From Chryseobacterium sp. T16E-39 (GTDB lineage Bacteria > Bacteroidota > Bacteroidia > Flavobacteriales > Weeksellaceae): 64,000 nt of DNA. A program made the position numbers and the translations under genes. Within the stretch, counting starts at the first letter, position 1. The number at the start of each line of letters is the position of its first letter. Under the pieces are notes generated by a model that was not told the DNA's origin, ran no database searches, and saw only the letters and a program-made list of their open reading frames with translations. Positions 1-7,560 of this stretch are shown piece after piece. The DNA is taken from NCBI RefSeq assembly GCF_002216065.1, contig NZ_CP022282.1, forward strand, positions 682,001-746,000, read 5' to 3'.

Positions 1-1
1 A

Positions 2-559
2 CAGTTGCTGGCCAACCGTCCTGATGTAATGCGTGCTGAATATAACCTGATGAACGCTTTTGAATTGACAAATTCTGCAAAAGCACAGTTTTATCCTACC
101 CTAAAATTAACGGGAACAGGTGGAGTTCAATCGGTAGATATTGACCATTTATTCAGTGTCAATTCACTATTTGCGAATGTTGTTACAGGTTTGGCACAAC
201 CGATCTTAAATAGAAGAACGATCAAAACAAACTACGATGTAAGTTTGGCGAATCAGGAAACTGCTTATTTGAACTTTAGAAAAACGGTGCTTACAGCTGG
301 TAAAGAAGTTTCAGATGCCATCCGTGTTTATAGTGTTCAGGATTCTTTTATTGATTTAAAGAGAAAAGAACTGGATGCTTACAAGAAATCAGTAGATTTC
401 TCTCAGGAATTGGTTAACTATGGTATGGCCAATTATCTTGAAGTATTGAATGCAAGCGTCAACTCATTGAATGCTGAATTGAACATTTCAAATGCTCAGT
501 ACAATAAGATGAAGGCAAGTGTAGATTTATATCAGGCTCTCGGAGGAGGCTGGAAATAA
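2..559 (+). CDS. TolC-family outer membrane efflux protein (5' truncated by window)
   Basis: C-terminal part of an outer-membrane factor of a tripartite (probably RND) efflux pump. The frame is open from base 2, so the gene begins before the window; the TTG at 5 is only an internal codon. The visible 185 residues hold the second family repeat: ANRPDV near the start, the periplasmic helices with an AQPIL segment, and the ending QALGGGW, which is typical of NodT/OprM-like proteins. By family knowledge these trimers form a channel through the outer membrane and pair with an adaptor and an inner-membrane pump, which would lie upstream. A rho-independent terminator follows, so this is the last gene of its operon. 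The substrate cannot be read. Confidence 0.9.
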   Translation, partial: QLLANRPDVMRAEYNLMNAFELTNSAKAQFYPTLKLTGTGGVQSVDIDHLFSVNSLFANVVTGLAQPILNRRTIKTNYDVSLANQETAYLNFRKTVLTAGKEVSDAIRVYSVQDSFIDLKRKELDAYKKSVDFSQELVNYGMANYLEVLNASVNSLNAELNISNAQYNKMKASVDLYQALGGGWK

Positions 560-582
560 GTATAATATAGACCAAAGATATG

Positions 583-617
583 AGGCGTATGTAAATTTTA
601 CATGCGTCTTTTTTTAT
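583..617 (+). terminator. Rho-independent terminator of the efflux operon
   Basis: A GC-containing inverted repeat (GACGCATGTAAA against TTTACATACGCCTC) is followed by a run of seven T, 24 bases after the TolC-like stop codon. Confidence 0.8.
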
Positions 618-655
618 TAATAGATAGAACAAGTAGTATCGATAGTATAAATAGA

Positions 656-687
656 TTTGCATATATGTAGTTAACTACGTAGTTTTG
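656..687 (+). promoter_or_regulatory. Bacteroidota promoter of the GNAT-marR operon with overlapping palindromic operator
   Basis: A -33 box TTTG (656-659) and a -7 box TAGTTTTG (680-687) are separated by 20 bases and fit the Bacteroidota consensus. Two perfect 12-bp palindromes overlap each other and the -7 box: GTAGTTAACTAC at 667-678 and AACTACGTAGTT at 673-684. Their position suits repression by the MarR-type protein encoded second in the operon. This link is inferred. Confidence 0.75.
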
Positions 688-704
688 TACATTAAATAAA
701 AGTT

Positions 705-1202
705 ATGACATTAGAAATTCGGCCTATTGGTAATACGTATTCAGATCAGGTAATAGATTTGATTTTGAATATTCAGCAGAAAGAGTTTAATATTCCCATC
801 ACCATTGAAGATCAGCCAGATCTTTTGAAGATTGAAAGTTTTTATAGGGAAGGAGGTGGAGACTTTTGGGGAGCCTTCATCAATGATGAGTTGGTCGGAA
901 CGATTGCTTTGGTTAAATTTGACGAAAAGGCAGCAGCTATCCGAAAAATGTTTGTTAAAAAAGAATTCAGAGGAAAGGAACATCAGATTGCACAAAAATT
1001 ACTGGAGGTGCTTATCTCGTATTGCCGGAAAACTGGAATTAACGAAATTATGTTGGGTACAGTTTCCGTTCTGAATGCAGCAATGCGTTTCTATGAGCGT
1101 AATCAATTTCAAAAAATTGAGAAAGAAAAGCTGCCATCTAAATTTCCTTTAATGAGTGCTGACAATGTATTCTATGTTTTAAATTTAAACCCAACTTCAT
1201 GA
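705..1202 (+). CDS. GNAT family N-acetyltransferase
   Basis: A 165-residue protein with the general GNAT plan. A central strand pair (WGAFINDELVGTIALVKFD) is followed by KMFVKKEFRG and a helix QKLLEVLISYC, then a late segment GTVSVLNAAMRFYERNQFQKI, which is the usual beta5-alpha4 part with its N-x-x-A-x-x-F-Y motif. The acetyl-CoA loop reads RGKEHQIA rather than the usual RGxGxG/A, so cofactor binding may be atypical. The ATG at 705 lies 17 bases after the -7 box. The stop codon overlaps the start of the downstream MarR gene by four bases (ATGA), so the two are translationally coupled. The acetylated substrate is unknown. Pairing with MarR suggests a detoxification or antibiotic-response role (inference). 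Confidence 0.85.
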   Translation: MTLEIRPIGNTYSDQVIDLILNIQQKEFNIPITIEDQPDLLKIESFYREGGGDFWGAFINDELVGTIALVKFDEKAAAIRKMFVKKEFRGKEHQIAQKLLEVLISYCRKTGINEIMLGTVSVLNAAMRFYERNQFQKIEKEKLPSKFPLMSADNVFYVLNLNPTS

Positions 1203-1678
1203 ATGTTATCAACGAATCAGGTATCCTTGCCATATCCACGAGATTACAAAGACTTAGTGAGCAACTCCGTAAAGATGGAGCTTTAATTTATAAAGCTTTC
1301 GATATTGACTTTGAGCCTAAATGGTTTCCCGTTATATTCACGCTGCATCATAAACATGTACTTAGTGTAGTAGAAATTGCCAATGAAATCGGGTATACAC
1401 ATCCTTCTACCATAAGCTTGCTTAAAGAACTTGAAAAGCAGAAAATGATTATCTCCAAAAAGGACAAGCAGGACGAAAGGAAGCGCCTGATTGAGCTTGC
1501 TCCCAAAGGTCTTGAACTTATCGAGAAAATGAAGCCGGTTTGGGAACTTATATCGACCGTATTAGGAGAGATTGCAGATAATGAGAATCATTTACTGAAA
1601 GCGATTGATGAAGCCGAAGAGAAATTAGCCAATCAATCATTTTTACAGCGTGCATTGCAATTGAAAAATACAAAATAA
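1199..1678 (+). CDS. MarR family winged-helix transcriptional regulator
   Basis: A 159-residue regulator. Residues 40-110 form the winged helix: a helix with PVIFTLHHKHVLSVVEIANEIGYTH, a recognition helix around PSTISLLKELEKQKMI, and a wing with KDKQDERKRLIELAPKG. The DxRxxxxxLT-like segment is a hallmark of MarR. The flanking helices would form the dimer interface. It is translationally coupled to the GNAT gene (ATGA overlap). By family knowledge it would bind a palindrome as a dimer and release it on ligand binding. The palindromes in the operon promoter at 667-684 are the obvious candidate site, implying autoregulation (inference). Confidence 0.88.
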   Translation: MNVINESGILAISTRLQRLSEQLRKDGALIYKAFDIDFEPKWFPVIFTLHHKHVLSVVEIANEIGYTHPSTISLLKELEKQKMIISKKDKQDERKRLIELAPKGLELIEKMKPVWELISTVLGEIADNENHLLKAIDEAEEKLANQSFLQRALQLKNTK

Positions 1679-1723
1679 TACTTTGGAGGTAACAATTACG
1701 ATCTACTTTTTGAAATAATCATC

Positions 1724-1749
1724 AATCTCACATCAGCTGGGATTTTTTT
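1724..1749 (+). terminator. Terminator of the GNAT-marR operon
   Basis: A seven-base stem (AATCTCA/TGGGATT with one G-U pair) around the loop CATCAGC is followed by a T run. Confidence 0.65.
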
Positions 1750-1879
1750 GTCATTTACCCTCATTTTCTTTTTTTGGCTATTAATTGGCAATACCATCCA
1801 TATTTTAGGCCATTGACATTGTAAATTTAATTTGTTGATACTGCATGAGTTGAAAAAAAACTTAAAATTTTATTAAAGA

Positions 1880-2057
1880 ATTTTCTTTCTAGGGTACAGT
1901 ATTTGTAGATAACAGAAACACACACGCAAAGTATGCTTTAAATACGATAAATAGTAAGATTTTCCTTACGATTGATTATATAAAAAAGCAACGCACACCA
2001 CATCATTTTTTATATATTATTTAAGATAAATCTCTGGCACATGCCGGAGATTTTTTT
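1880..2057 (+). ncRNA. Possible small RNA or untranslated transcript ending in a strong terminator
   Basis: There is no open reading frame between the marR terminator (about 1750) and the tRNA promoter (2183). Even so, a second strong terminator stands at 2027-2057: AAATCTCTGGCA, loop CA, TGCCGGAGATTT, then seven T. A terminator with no gene before it implies a non-coding transcript. A degenerate -7-like box (CAGTATTTG) lies at about 1898-1906, one base short of the TAnnTTTG spacing, and no clear -33 box was seen. The start point is therefore a guess. It could also be a second, distal terminator for marR. Confidence 0.25.
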
Positions 2058-2182
2058 GTCATATATAATACAACTGTGCTAAAAAAAATACAATTTGAAT
2101 TGGTTATCAACTAAAAAATAATAAAATTTGTAACTATTATCCAGTTAATTGCGAATCTTATTAAATAAAATTCAACAAACTA

Positions 2183-2213
2183 TTTGTATATGTGCGATAA
2201 ATACTTACTTTTG
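2183..2213 (+). promoter_or_regulatory. Promoter of tRNA-Ala
   Basis: TTTG at 2183-2186, a 19-base spacer, and TACTTTTG at 2206-2213 form a near-ideal Bacteroidota promoter. It lies about 30 bases before the mature tRNA. Confidence 0.8.
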
Positions 2214-2244
2214 TACCGCTTCAGAAAATAGAAGTCAATAAATA

Positions 2245-2318
2245 GGGGAATTAGCTCATCTGGCTAGAGCGTTAGACTGGCAGTCTAAAGGTGACGGGTT
2301 CGATCCCCGTATTCTCCA
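2245..2318 (+). tRNA. tRNA-Ala (anticodon GGC)
   Basis: The cloverleaf is complete. The acceptor stem GGGGAAT pairs with ATTCTCC (one G-U), followed by discriminator A. The D arm is AGCTC..GAGC. The anticodon stem TTAGA/TCTAA surrounds the loop CTGGCAG with anticodon GGC at 2279-2281. The T arm is CGGG-TTCGATC-CCCG. CCA is not encoded. GGC reads the alanine codon GCC. Confidence 0.96.
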
Positions 2319-2344
2319 CTTATACCTGTAAAACTATTAAAACT

Positions 2345-2719
2345 ATGAAGAAACTTTTTTTTCTTTTATTAGCAACTTTTGCGCTTATAGGATGTAGTTC
2401 AGATGATGATACAATCTATGATTATATCGGAACATGGTCCGGAACTTATGATGGAAGTGACAAAGGAGTTTGGAATGTGGTAGTTGCAAGTGACGGAACT
2501 GTTAATGGAACAATGCATTCTGATGTAAATAATGAGAATTATAAGATCACAGGTCGCCTTAATGAATCAGGGGAACTAAACGCTTCCGTGGGATTACCAT
2601 CAGATGGAGATTTTAGAGGAAACCTGGGTACTGATAAAAAGGGAAGTGGAAGCTGGACTAATGCGGTTCCTACTCCTACCAGATCCGGATCATGGACCGG
2701 GGAAAAAGATAAAAAGTAA
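2345..2719 (+). CDS. Small lipoprotein of unknown function
   Basis: A 124-residue protein with a lipoprotein signal: Lys-Lys, a hydrophobic stretch, then LIGC-SSDDD, so Cys18 is the likely lipidated residue. Acidic residues after Cys are common in Bacteroidota lipoproteins and could signal surface export. The mature part (about 100 residues) is rich in Gly, Ser, Asp and Trp, with repeated strand-like units (GTWSGTY, GSWTN, GSWTG), which suggests a small beta-sandwich or lipocalin-like barrel. I do not recognise the family. It starts only 27 bases after the tRNA and may be co-transcribed with it. The in-frame extension back into the tRNA is not credible. A strong terminator follows. Confidence 0.75.
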   Translation: MKKLFFLLLATFALIGCSSDDDTIYDYIGTWSGTYDGSDKGVWNVVVASDGTVNGTMHSDVNNENYKITGRLNESGELNASVGLPSDGDFRGNLGTDKKGSGSWTNAVPTPTRSGSWTGEKDKK

Positions 2720-2740
2720 ATTAAATTACTTACTATATAA

Positions 2741-2770
2741 AAAAGGCGACCAATAGGGTCGCCTTTTTTA
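2741..2770. terminator. Bidirectional terminator between convergent genes
   Basis: A perfect 11-bp stem AAAAGGCGACC/GGTCGCCTTTT with A and T runs on both sides serves the lipoprotein gene (+) and the 2787-3437 gene (-). Confidence 0.85.
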
Positions 2771-2786
2771 TTGATAGTTTAGTTTG

Positions 2787-3437
2787 TTATACAAATCCCA
2801 TTTTTAAGATCGTTTCCCCATTTTTCAACACGACAAAATAAATAAGAAGGTCGTTATCCGAAAAATGTTTCTCAAACTTAATACCTCCCATCTGTTGTTG
2901 TAAGGAAGTGGTCTCTTCAAATTTTTCAGCGGAATACATTTCAGTATCTACTTTTATAGTTAGAATAATAATTTCATTACCCTCCAGATTTTTATTAACC
3001 AAAAGGTTATTTTCCCAAAGCCCGAAAGTAACTGAAAAATCATTTTCTACATTTGGAATTTGTCCAAATTGAAACCTTCTAAGCATCTCCTTACCATGTT
3101 CTAAGGAGATCCCATTCTTTACATTACGCTTTCCTCTCACTGAGATCTGATCAAGGTCTTTTATTTCTGTCATCAGTTTTGCGAAACTTTGATAGAGTAG
3201 AGGATCTTCAGCCGCCTTTATATAAGGATCAAGAGCTAGACGAATCGTTTTACCCACTTTAGAACAGTGTCCGAACTCTGAACTGTTCTGCCTTACTTTT
3301 TCATAAGTAGGACTCTTTTTGAAAGCAGTTTTATTAAATCCACTTTTTTTCCGAACGACATTTTTTCCGTTCAGCGTGTAAAAAACAAGATCACCAACAG
3401 ATCCTGTTATTTTAATTAAGCTTTCATATGTGGCCAT
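2787..3437 (-). CDS. Uncharacterised protein (resembles DUF6266-type proteins)
   Basis: A 216-residue protein starting MATYESLIKITGSVGDLVFY, followed by a basic NGKNVVRKKSG stretch. The pattern of a Gly-rich start, KxxFKxSPxYEKVRxNSSEFG and a run of beta-strands recalls DUF6266-like Bacteroidota proteins of unknown role. That assignment is tentative. A longer frame would begin at 3494, but a good promoter (TTTG at 3481-3484 and TATATTTG at 3455-3462, read on the minus strand) sits between that codon and Met3437. The shorter start is therefore favoured. It is a single-gene unit ending at the shared terminator. Confidence 0.75.
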   Translation of the reverse strand: MATYESLIKITGSVGDLVFYTLNGKNVVRKKSGFNKTAFKKSPTYEKVRQNSSEFGHCSKVGKTIRLALDPYIKAAEDPLLYQSFAKLMTEIKDLDQISVRGKRNVKNGISLEHGKEMLRRFQFGQIPNVENDFSVTFGLWENNLLVNKNLEGNEIIILTIKVDTEMYSAEKFEETTSLQQQMGGIKFEKHFSDNDLLIYFVVLKNGETILKMGFV

Positions 3438-3454
3438 TTGAATGAAATTAGATC

Positions 3455-3484
3455 CAAATATAATGATAATTAATGAAATACAAA
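3455..3484 (-). promoter_or_regulatory. Promoter of the 2787-3437 gene
   Basis: On the minus strand, TTTG (3484-3481), an 18-base spacer and TATATTTG (3462-3455). The expected start site is about 10 bases before the ATG. Confidence 0.7.
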
Positions 3485-3546
3485 ATTTTAACATAACTTT
3501 ATAATATAGTTGTAGTATAGATTATATATAATTAAAATATAAAATG

Positions 3547-3554
3547 TATATTTG
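3547..3554 (+). promoter_or_regulatory. -7 promoter element of the NlpC/P60 gene
   Basis: TATATTTG matches TAnnTTTG. It lies upstream of the candidate ATG codons at 3591 and 3618, and overlaps and excludes the TTG codon at 3552. Confidence 0.6.
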
Positions 3555-3617
3555 TTGATAATTACATACATCGGTAAAAATCAGACAGATATGAAAGCAG
3601 GATTATTTATTGAAAAA

Positions 3618-4160
3618 ATGAAAATAAAGCAGTTGGCCGCTTTACTGATTGCAACTTCATTTGTGATTTCGTGTGGAAGCAGTAAGAATGTCTCTTCAAA
3701 AAAGAATACAACGAAAACAGTAGCTAAATCTGAAAACCTGAGACGCCTGGATTCTAATTTCAATGGAAAGGTTTCAAGTTCGATCAATAACGTTCTTAAA
3801 GATGCCGAAAAATACATTGGTACTCCATACAAATTTGGGGGGAATACTTCTTCAGGATTTGACTGTTCTGGTTTTACAGTCAAAGTATTTGAAGAAAATG
3901 ACCAGAAATTACCCAGAAGATCTTCGGATCAGGCAGATGCCGGACAAAAAATTGACATTAGTGACGTAAAGCCCGGAGATCTGTTATTCTTTGCAACGGC
4001 CGGTGGAAGCAGAGTATCTCACGTAGGTATCGTCCATGACATTGGAAGTGATGGGGAAATTAAATTTATCCATGCTTCTACTTCAAAAGGAGTCATGATT
4101 TCTTCTTTAAATGAAAAATACTGGAATAAAGCCTATTTACATGCAAGAAGAGTTTTGTAA
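3618..4160 (+). CDS. NlpC/P60 family cell-wall peptidase, lipoprotein
   Basis: A 180-residue lipoprotein. The signal sequence ends FVISC with Cys19 as lipid site. A Ser/Lys/Thr-rich linker follows, then an NlpC/P60 domain over roughly residues 65-180. The catalytic Cys is in FDCSGFT, the His in SHVGIVHD and the third polar residue near FIHAS. By family knowledge these are cysteine peptidases that cut gamma-D-Glu-diaminopimelate bonds in peptidoglycan, acting in the periplasm. An alternative ATG at 3591 would add nine residues before the signal. Met3618 gives the most typical lipoprotein signal length. The gene stands alone, opposite the divergent 2787-3437 gene. Confidence 0.88.
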   Translation: MKIKQLAALLIATSFVISCGSSKNVSSKKNTTKTVAKSENLRRLDSNFNGKVSSSINNVLKDAEKYIGTPYKFGGNTSSGFDCSGFTVKVFEENDQKLPRRSSDQADAGQKIDISDVKPGDLLFFATAGGSRVSHVGIVHDIGSDGEIKFIHASTSKGVMISSLNEKYWNKAYLHARRVL

Positions 4161-4616
4161 CGGAGATATAATCAGGAGCTAAATAATCAGCAGCCCTTAC
4201 GGGAGAATAAAACCTTTGCTTTATCAAAACAGATAAAAAGCTGATTATGCTTTTATTTAATGCGATTATGGCTATAAAAGGTTAATATCAAAGTTTGTAT
4301 TCCGGTTGATGACACTTCTTACTCCTTTAACTAATCTAATTAATCAGGCTTATTTGACAAGGTACAGTATTAAAAAAATATGCAAAGCTAATAACTGAGC
4401 AAAAGTATGTTGAGAAAACAATGAAGTTTATTATTTTGGAATAGAAAAATTATCTTTCAAATTATGATTAGCCCAAATGATTCACGGTGTTAATTTCATC
4501 ATATTTGTCATTGTCCTTAACTTGTATACTACAACAAACTTTTGTACTTTTATCGCCGGAAATAACGTTCCAAAAGGTCGTTGTTTATATTTGAAAAATT
4601 AATTTAAATTAGAAGC
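4161..4616. other. Intergenic region before dapD, no gene seen
   Basis: 456 bases with no credible ORF. A 9-bp inverted repeat, ATAATCAGC and GCTGATTAT about 50 bases apart near 4183-4250, may be a weak terminator for the NlpC gene. The rest is AT-rich up to the dapD promoter. Confidence 0.5.
4586..4593 (+). promoter_or_regulatory. -7 promoter element of dapD
   Basis: TATATTTG matches TAnnTTTG and lies 24 bases before the dapD ATG. No clear -33 box was seen at the right spacing. Confidence 0.55.
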
Positions 4617-5429
4617 ATGTCATTACAACAAACTATTGAAAACATCTGGGATAATAGAGATTTATTACAAAATGAAGAAAGTAAGAAGACGATAAGAGAG
4701 GTAATTTCTTTATTAGATTCTGGAGAACTTCGTGTTGCTGAACCTACAGAAAACGGATGGCAGGTAAATGAATGGGTGAAGAAAGCTGTGGTAATGTATT
4801 TCCCAATTCAGAAAATGGAAACTATTGAAGTTGGTCCGTTTGAATTTCATGATAAAATGCCTTTAAAGAGAAATTACGCTGAAAAAGGAGTAAGAGTTGT
4901 CCCTCATGCTGTTGCAAGAGAAGGATCTTTTATTGCTTCAGGAGTAATTTTAATGCCGTCATATGTAAATATCGGAGCTTACGTTGATTCAGGAACAATG
5001 GTAGATACATGGGCAACCGTAGGAAGCTGTGCACAGATCGGTAAGAATGTTCACCTAAGTGGTGGAGTTGGTATCGGTGGTGTTTTAGAACCTTTACAGG
5101 CTGCACCGGTAATTATTGAAGATGACTGTTTCATTGGATCAAGATGTATCGTAGTAGAGGGAGTGCATGTAGAAAAAGAAGCGGTATTGGGAGCAAATGT
5201 TGTGTTGACGGCTTCAACAAAAATCATTGACGTAACAGGAGATCAACCTGTTGAAATCAAAGGAAGAGTACCTGCACGTTCAGTGGTTATTCCAGGAAGC
5301 TATACCAAGCAGTATCCTGCGGGGGAGTATCAGGTTCCATGTGCATTGATCATTGGTACAAGAAAGGAATCTACAGATAAGAAGACTTCTCTTAACGATG
5401 CTTTAAGGGAAAACAACGTAGCTGTTTAA
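4617..5429 (+). CDS. dapD: 2,3,4,5-tetrahydropyridine-2,6-dicarboxylate N-succinyltransferase
   Basis: A 270-residue DapD of normal length. It transfers succinyl from succinyl-CoA to tetrahydrodipicolinate in the succinylase branch of lysine and diaminopimelate synthesis, in the cytoplasm. An N-terminal helical domain (1-100) is followed by a left-handed beta-helix of hexapeptide repeats (about 110-220), with the conserved segments PSYVNIGAYVDSGTMVDTWATVGSCAQIGKN (split here as PSYVNIGAYV and MVDTWATVGSCAQ), HLSGGVGIGGVLEP and EDDCFIGSR. The C-terminus with VPARSVVIPG is also typical. It has its own promoter. The sugar-transferase gene follows after 27 bases and may be co-transcribed. Confidence 0.97.
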   Translation: MSLQQTIENIWDNRDLLQNEESKKTIREVISLLDSGELRVAEPTENGWQVNEWVKKAVVMYFPIQKMETIEVGPFEFHDKMPLKRNYAEKGVRVVPHAVAREGSFIASGVILMPSYVNIGAYVDSGTMVDTWATVGSCAQIGKNVHLSGGVGIGGVLEPLQAAPVIIEDDCFIGSRCIVVEGVHVEKEAVLGANVVLTASTKIIDVTGDQPVEIKGRVPARSVVIPGSYTKQYPAGEYQVPCALIIGTRKESTDKKTSLNDALRENNVAV

Positions 5430-5456
5430 GCCTTAACTTACCTAATACGCATAATT

Positions 5457-6626
5457 TTGAAAGAAAAAGTTTTAAAATTCATATTAAACCCTAAATATAT
5501 ATTTGGGGTTTATCTTATTATATCAGTAGTTACAGCAATTTCCAAATACTTGAGAGGAGATTATGCCATTAATAATTATCTGATTTTTAAACATGTATTT
5601 TTTAATACCATTCATCAGAAAAATTTATTTATTCACTATCCCGACCTCTATTTTGATTTGAATCATTATGGAGTTTTTTTTAGTTTACTGATCGCTCCTT
5701 TTGCTGTCATGCCAGACTGGCTAGGGATTTCCCTTTGGAACCTGATCAATACATTTGTATTTGTATTTGCCATCTATAAATTACCATTTTCAGATTCTAA
5801 AAAAGCAATTTTCGGTTTGCTCTGTCTTCAGGAGTATATTACAGCAGCGCTAAGTTTACAGTTTAATGTAGCACTGACCGGACTTTTAATACTTTCGGCA
5901 GTGTATATTTATGAAAGAAAAGAAGTACAGTCAGTTACCGCGATATTAATCGGTGTTTTTGTAAAAATATATGGTATTGTTGGACTCACTCAATTTTTCT
6001 TTATCAAGAATAAAATGAAGTTCATTCTTTCAGGAATAGTGATTGCAGGATTGTTTCTTGTAATTCCGATGATTTATTCAACCCCTCAGTTTGTTTTGCA
6101 GAGTTATGCGGACTGGTTTCATTCTATTATAGAAAAGAATAATGAAAATCAGGTGTTAGGGAATATGCAGGATATTTCATTAATGGGTTTTGTGAGGAGA
6201 ATTCTTGGAGATGCTTCAATATCCAATCTGGTGTTTTTAGCTTTTGGGTTGCCTTTATTTGCTTTACCTTACATAAGAATAAAGCAATATAAAAATTATG
6301 CATTTCAACTGATGATTCTGGCTTCAACACTGTTATTTCTTGTGTTATTCAGTTCAAGTTCGGAATCTCCAACCTATATTATTGCGGTAGTAGGGGTGAT
6401 GATCTGGTTCTTCCTTCAGAAGGAGAGAACGCCGTTCATTATTGGCTTGTTGGTTTTTGTTATTATTTTCACTTGTTTTTCAACCTCTGATTTATTTCCA
6501 AAGTCTGTTAAAAATGACTACATCATTAAATATTCATTAAAAGCAGTACCTTGTATCGTCGTTTGGTTGAGAGTGGTTTATGAGCTTTTAACTAAAGATT
6601 TTGAAAAGAATTATAGTCTGAACTAA
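5457..6626 (+). CDS. GT87-type (DUF2029) polytopic membrane glycosyltransferase
   Basis: A 389-residue protein with about 8-10 hydrophobic segments, for instance FGVYLIISVVTAI near the start and ILASTLLFLVLFS late on. The arrangement of long aromatic membrane helices with a periplasmic loop (DLYFDLNHYGVF) near the start resembles GT-C enzymes of the GT87/DUF2029 family, which use polyprenyl-phosphate sugars as donors. No ATG occurs before residue 84, so the TTG at 5457 is the best start. It heads a tight cluster with a GtrB-like GT2, a deacetylase and a GT4. A role in adding sugar to an envelope lipid or glycan is inferred. The donor and acceptor are unknown. Confidence 0.75.
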   Translation: MKEKVLKFILNPKYIFGVYLIISVVTAISKYLRGDYAINNYLIFKHVFFNTIHQKNLFIHYPDLYFDLNHYGVFFSLLIAPFAVMPDWLGISLWNLINTFVFVFAIYKLPFSDSKKAIFGLLCLQEYITAALSLQFNVALTGLLILSAVYIYERKEVQSVTAILIGVFVKIYGIVGLTQFFFIKNKMKFILSGIVIAGLFLVIPMIYSTPQFVLQSYADWFHSIIEKNNENQVLGNMQDISLMGFVRRILGDASISNLVFLAFGLPLFALPYIRIKQYKNYAFQLMILASTLLFLVLFSSSSESPTYIIAVVGVMIWFFLQKERTPFIIGLLVFVIIFTCFSTSDLFPKSVKNDYIIKYSLKAVPCIVVWLRVVYELLTKDFEKNYSLN

Positions 6627-6630
6627 TCCT

Positions 6631-7560
6631 ATGAAAAAAATTTCTATTGTAATTCCTGCCTATAACGAAGAAGGAAATGTGGCAATGATCCATCAAAAGA
6701 TCAAGGAAGTTTTTTCTGGATTGAATACCTATGATTTTGAAATTATATTTGTAAATGATGGAAGCCGTGATAGTACACAACAAAAACTTGAACAACTTTC
6801 TGAACAATATGATGAAGTGAAATTTATTGAGTTTTCAAGGAATTTCGGGCATCAGCCTGCTGTAAAGGCTGGTATGGATCAGGCCCAGGGAAACGCTGTA
6901 ATTTCTATGGATGGCGATCTTCAACACCCGCCGGAACTCATTCCCGAAATGATTAAAAAATGGGAGGAAGGTTATGATGTGGTATTAACCGTTCGGACCT
7001 ATCCCAAAGAGATCTCTCTTTTTAAAAGAAAAACCTCAGATTTTTTCTATAAATTATTATCCAGTCTTTCAGACGTTAACCTTACCAAAGGTGGTGGATC
7101 AGATTTTAGACTATTGGACGCCAGTGCTGTGGAAGTGATGAGACAGTTCAATGAAGATGATTTGTTTCTGAGAGGGCTGACCAGCTGGATGGGCTTTAAA
7201 CAAACAGCTATTGATTTTACAGCTAATGAAAGAGTGGCCGGCCAAAGCAGTTATAACCTTAAAAAAATGATTACTTTTGCCTTTACAGGGATTACGGCAT
7301 TCAGTGTAAAACCTCTTTATATTGCAGCTTATCTGGGATTTTTATTCTCGGCAATTTCTGTAATCGGATATGGGATATATGTGATCCATTCTTTTGTAAC
7401 CCATACCGAAATCTCTGGTTGGGCATCTTTAATTATGACCATTGTATTTTTTGGTGGTTTACAACTGATTATCCTCGGAATTATCGGAATCTATTTAGGT
7501 AAAATATTCAAACAGGTTAAAGAGAGACCTAATTATATTATTAAAAACAAAAAATTATAA
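6631..7560 (+). CDS. GT2 family glycosyltransferase, polyprenyl-phosphate hexose synthase type (GtrB/DPM1-like)
   Basis: A 309-residue protein. The GT-A domain (1-220) starts ISIVIPAYNEEGNVAMI and holds the metal-binding SMDGDLQHPPE motif (DxD-like) and GGGSDFRLLDASAVE. Two C-terminal membrane segments lie near 230-255 and 265-295. This plan matches enzymes that load glucose, mannose or aminoarabinose-like sugars from a nucleotide onto undecaprenyl phosphate at the inner membrane. It would supply the lipid-linked donor for the GT87 neighbour (inference). It begins four bases after the GT87 stop and abuts the deacetylase gene with no gap. Confidence 0.9.
   Translation: MKKISIVIPAYNEEGNVAMIHQKIKEVFSGLNTYDFEIIFVNDGSRDSTQQKLEQLSEQYDEVKFIEFSRNFGHQPAVKAGMDQAQGNAVISMDGDLQHPPELIPEMIKKWEEGYDVVLTVRTYPKEISLFKRKTSDFFYKLLSSLSDVNLTKGGGSDFRLLDASAVEVMRQFNEDDLFLRGLTSWMGFKQTAIDFTANERVAGQSSYNLKKMITFAFTGITAFSVKPLYIAAYLGFLFSAISVIGYGIYVIHSFVTHTEISGWASLIMTIVFFGGLQLIILGIIGIYLGKIFKQVKERPNYIIKNKKL

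Noticed and set aside
2291..2344. In-frame extension of the 2345-2719 lipoprotein back to 2291
   Set aside because: It overlaps the 3' half of tRNA-Ala and removes the lipoprotein signal from the N-terminus.
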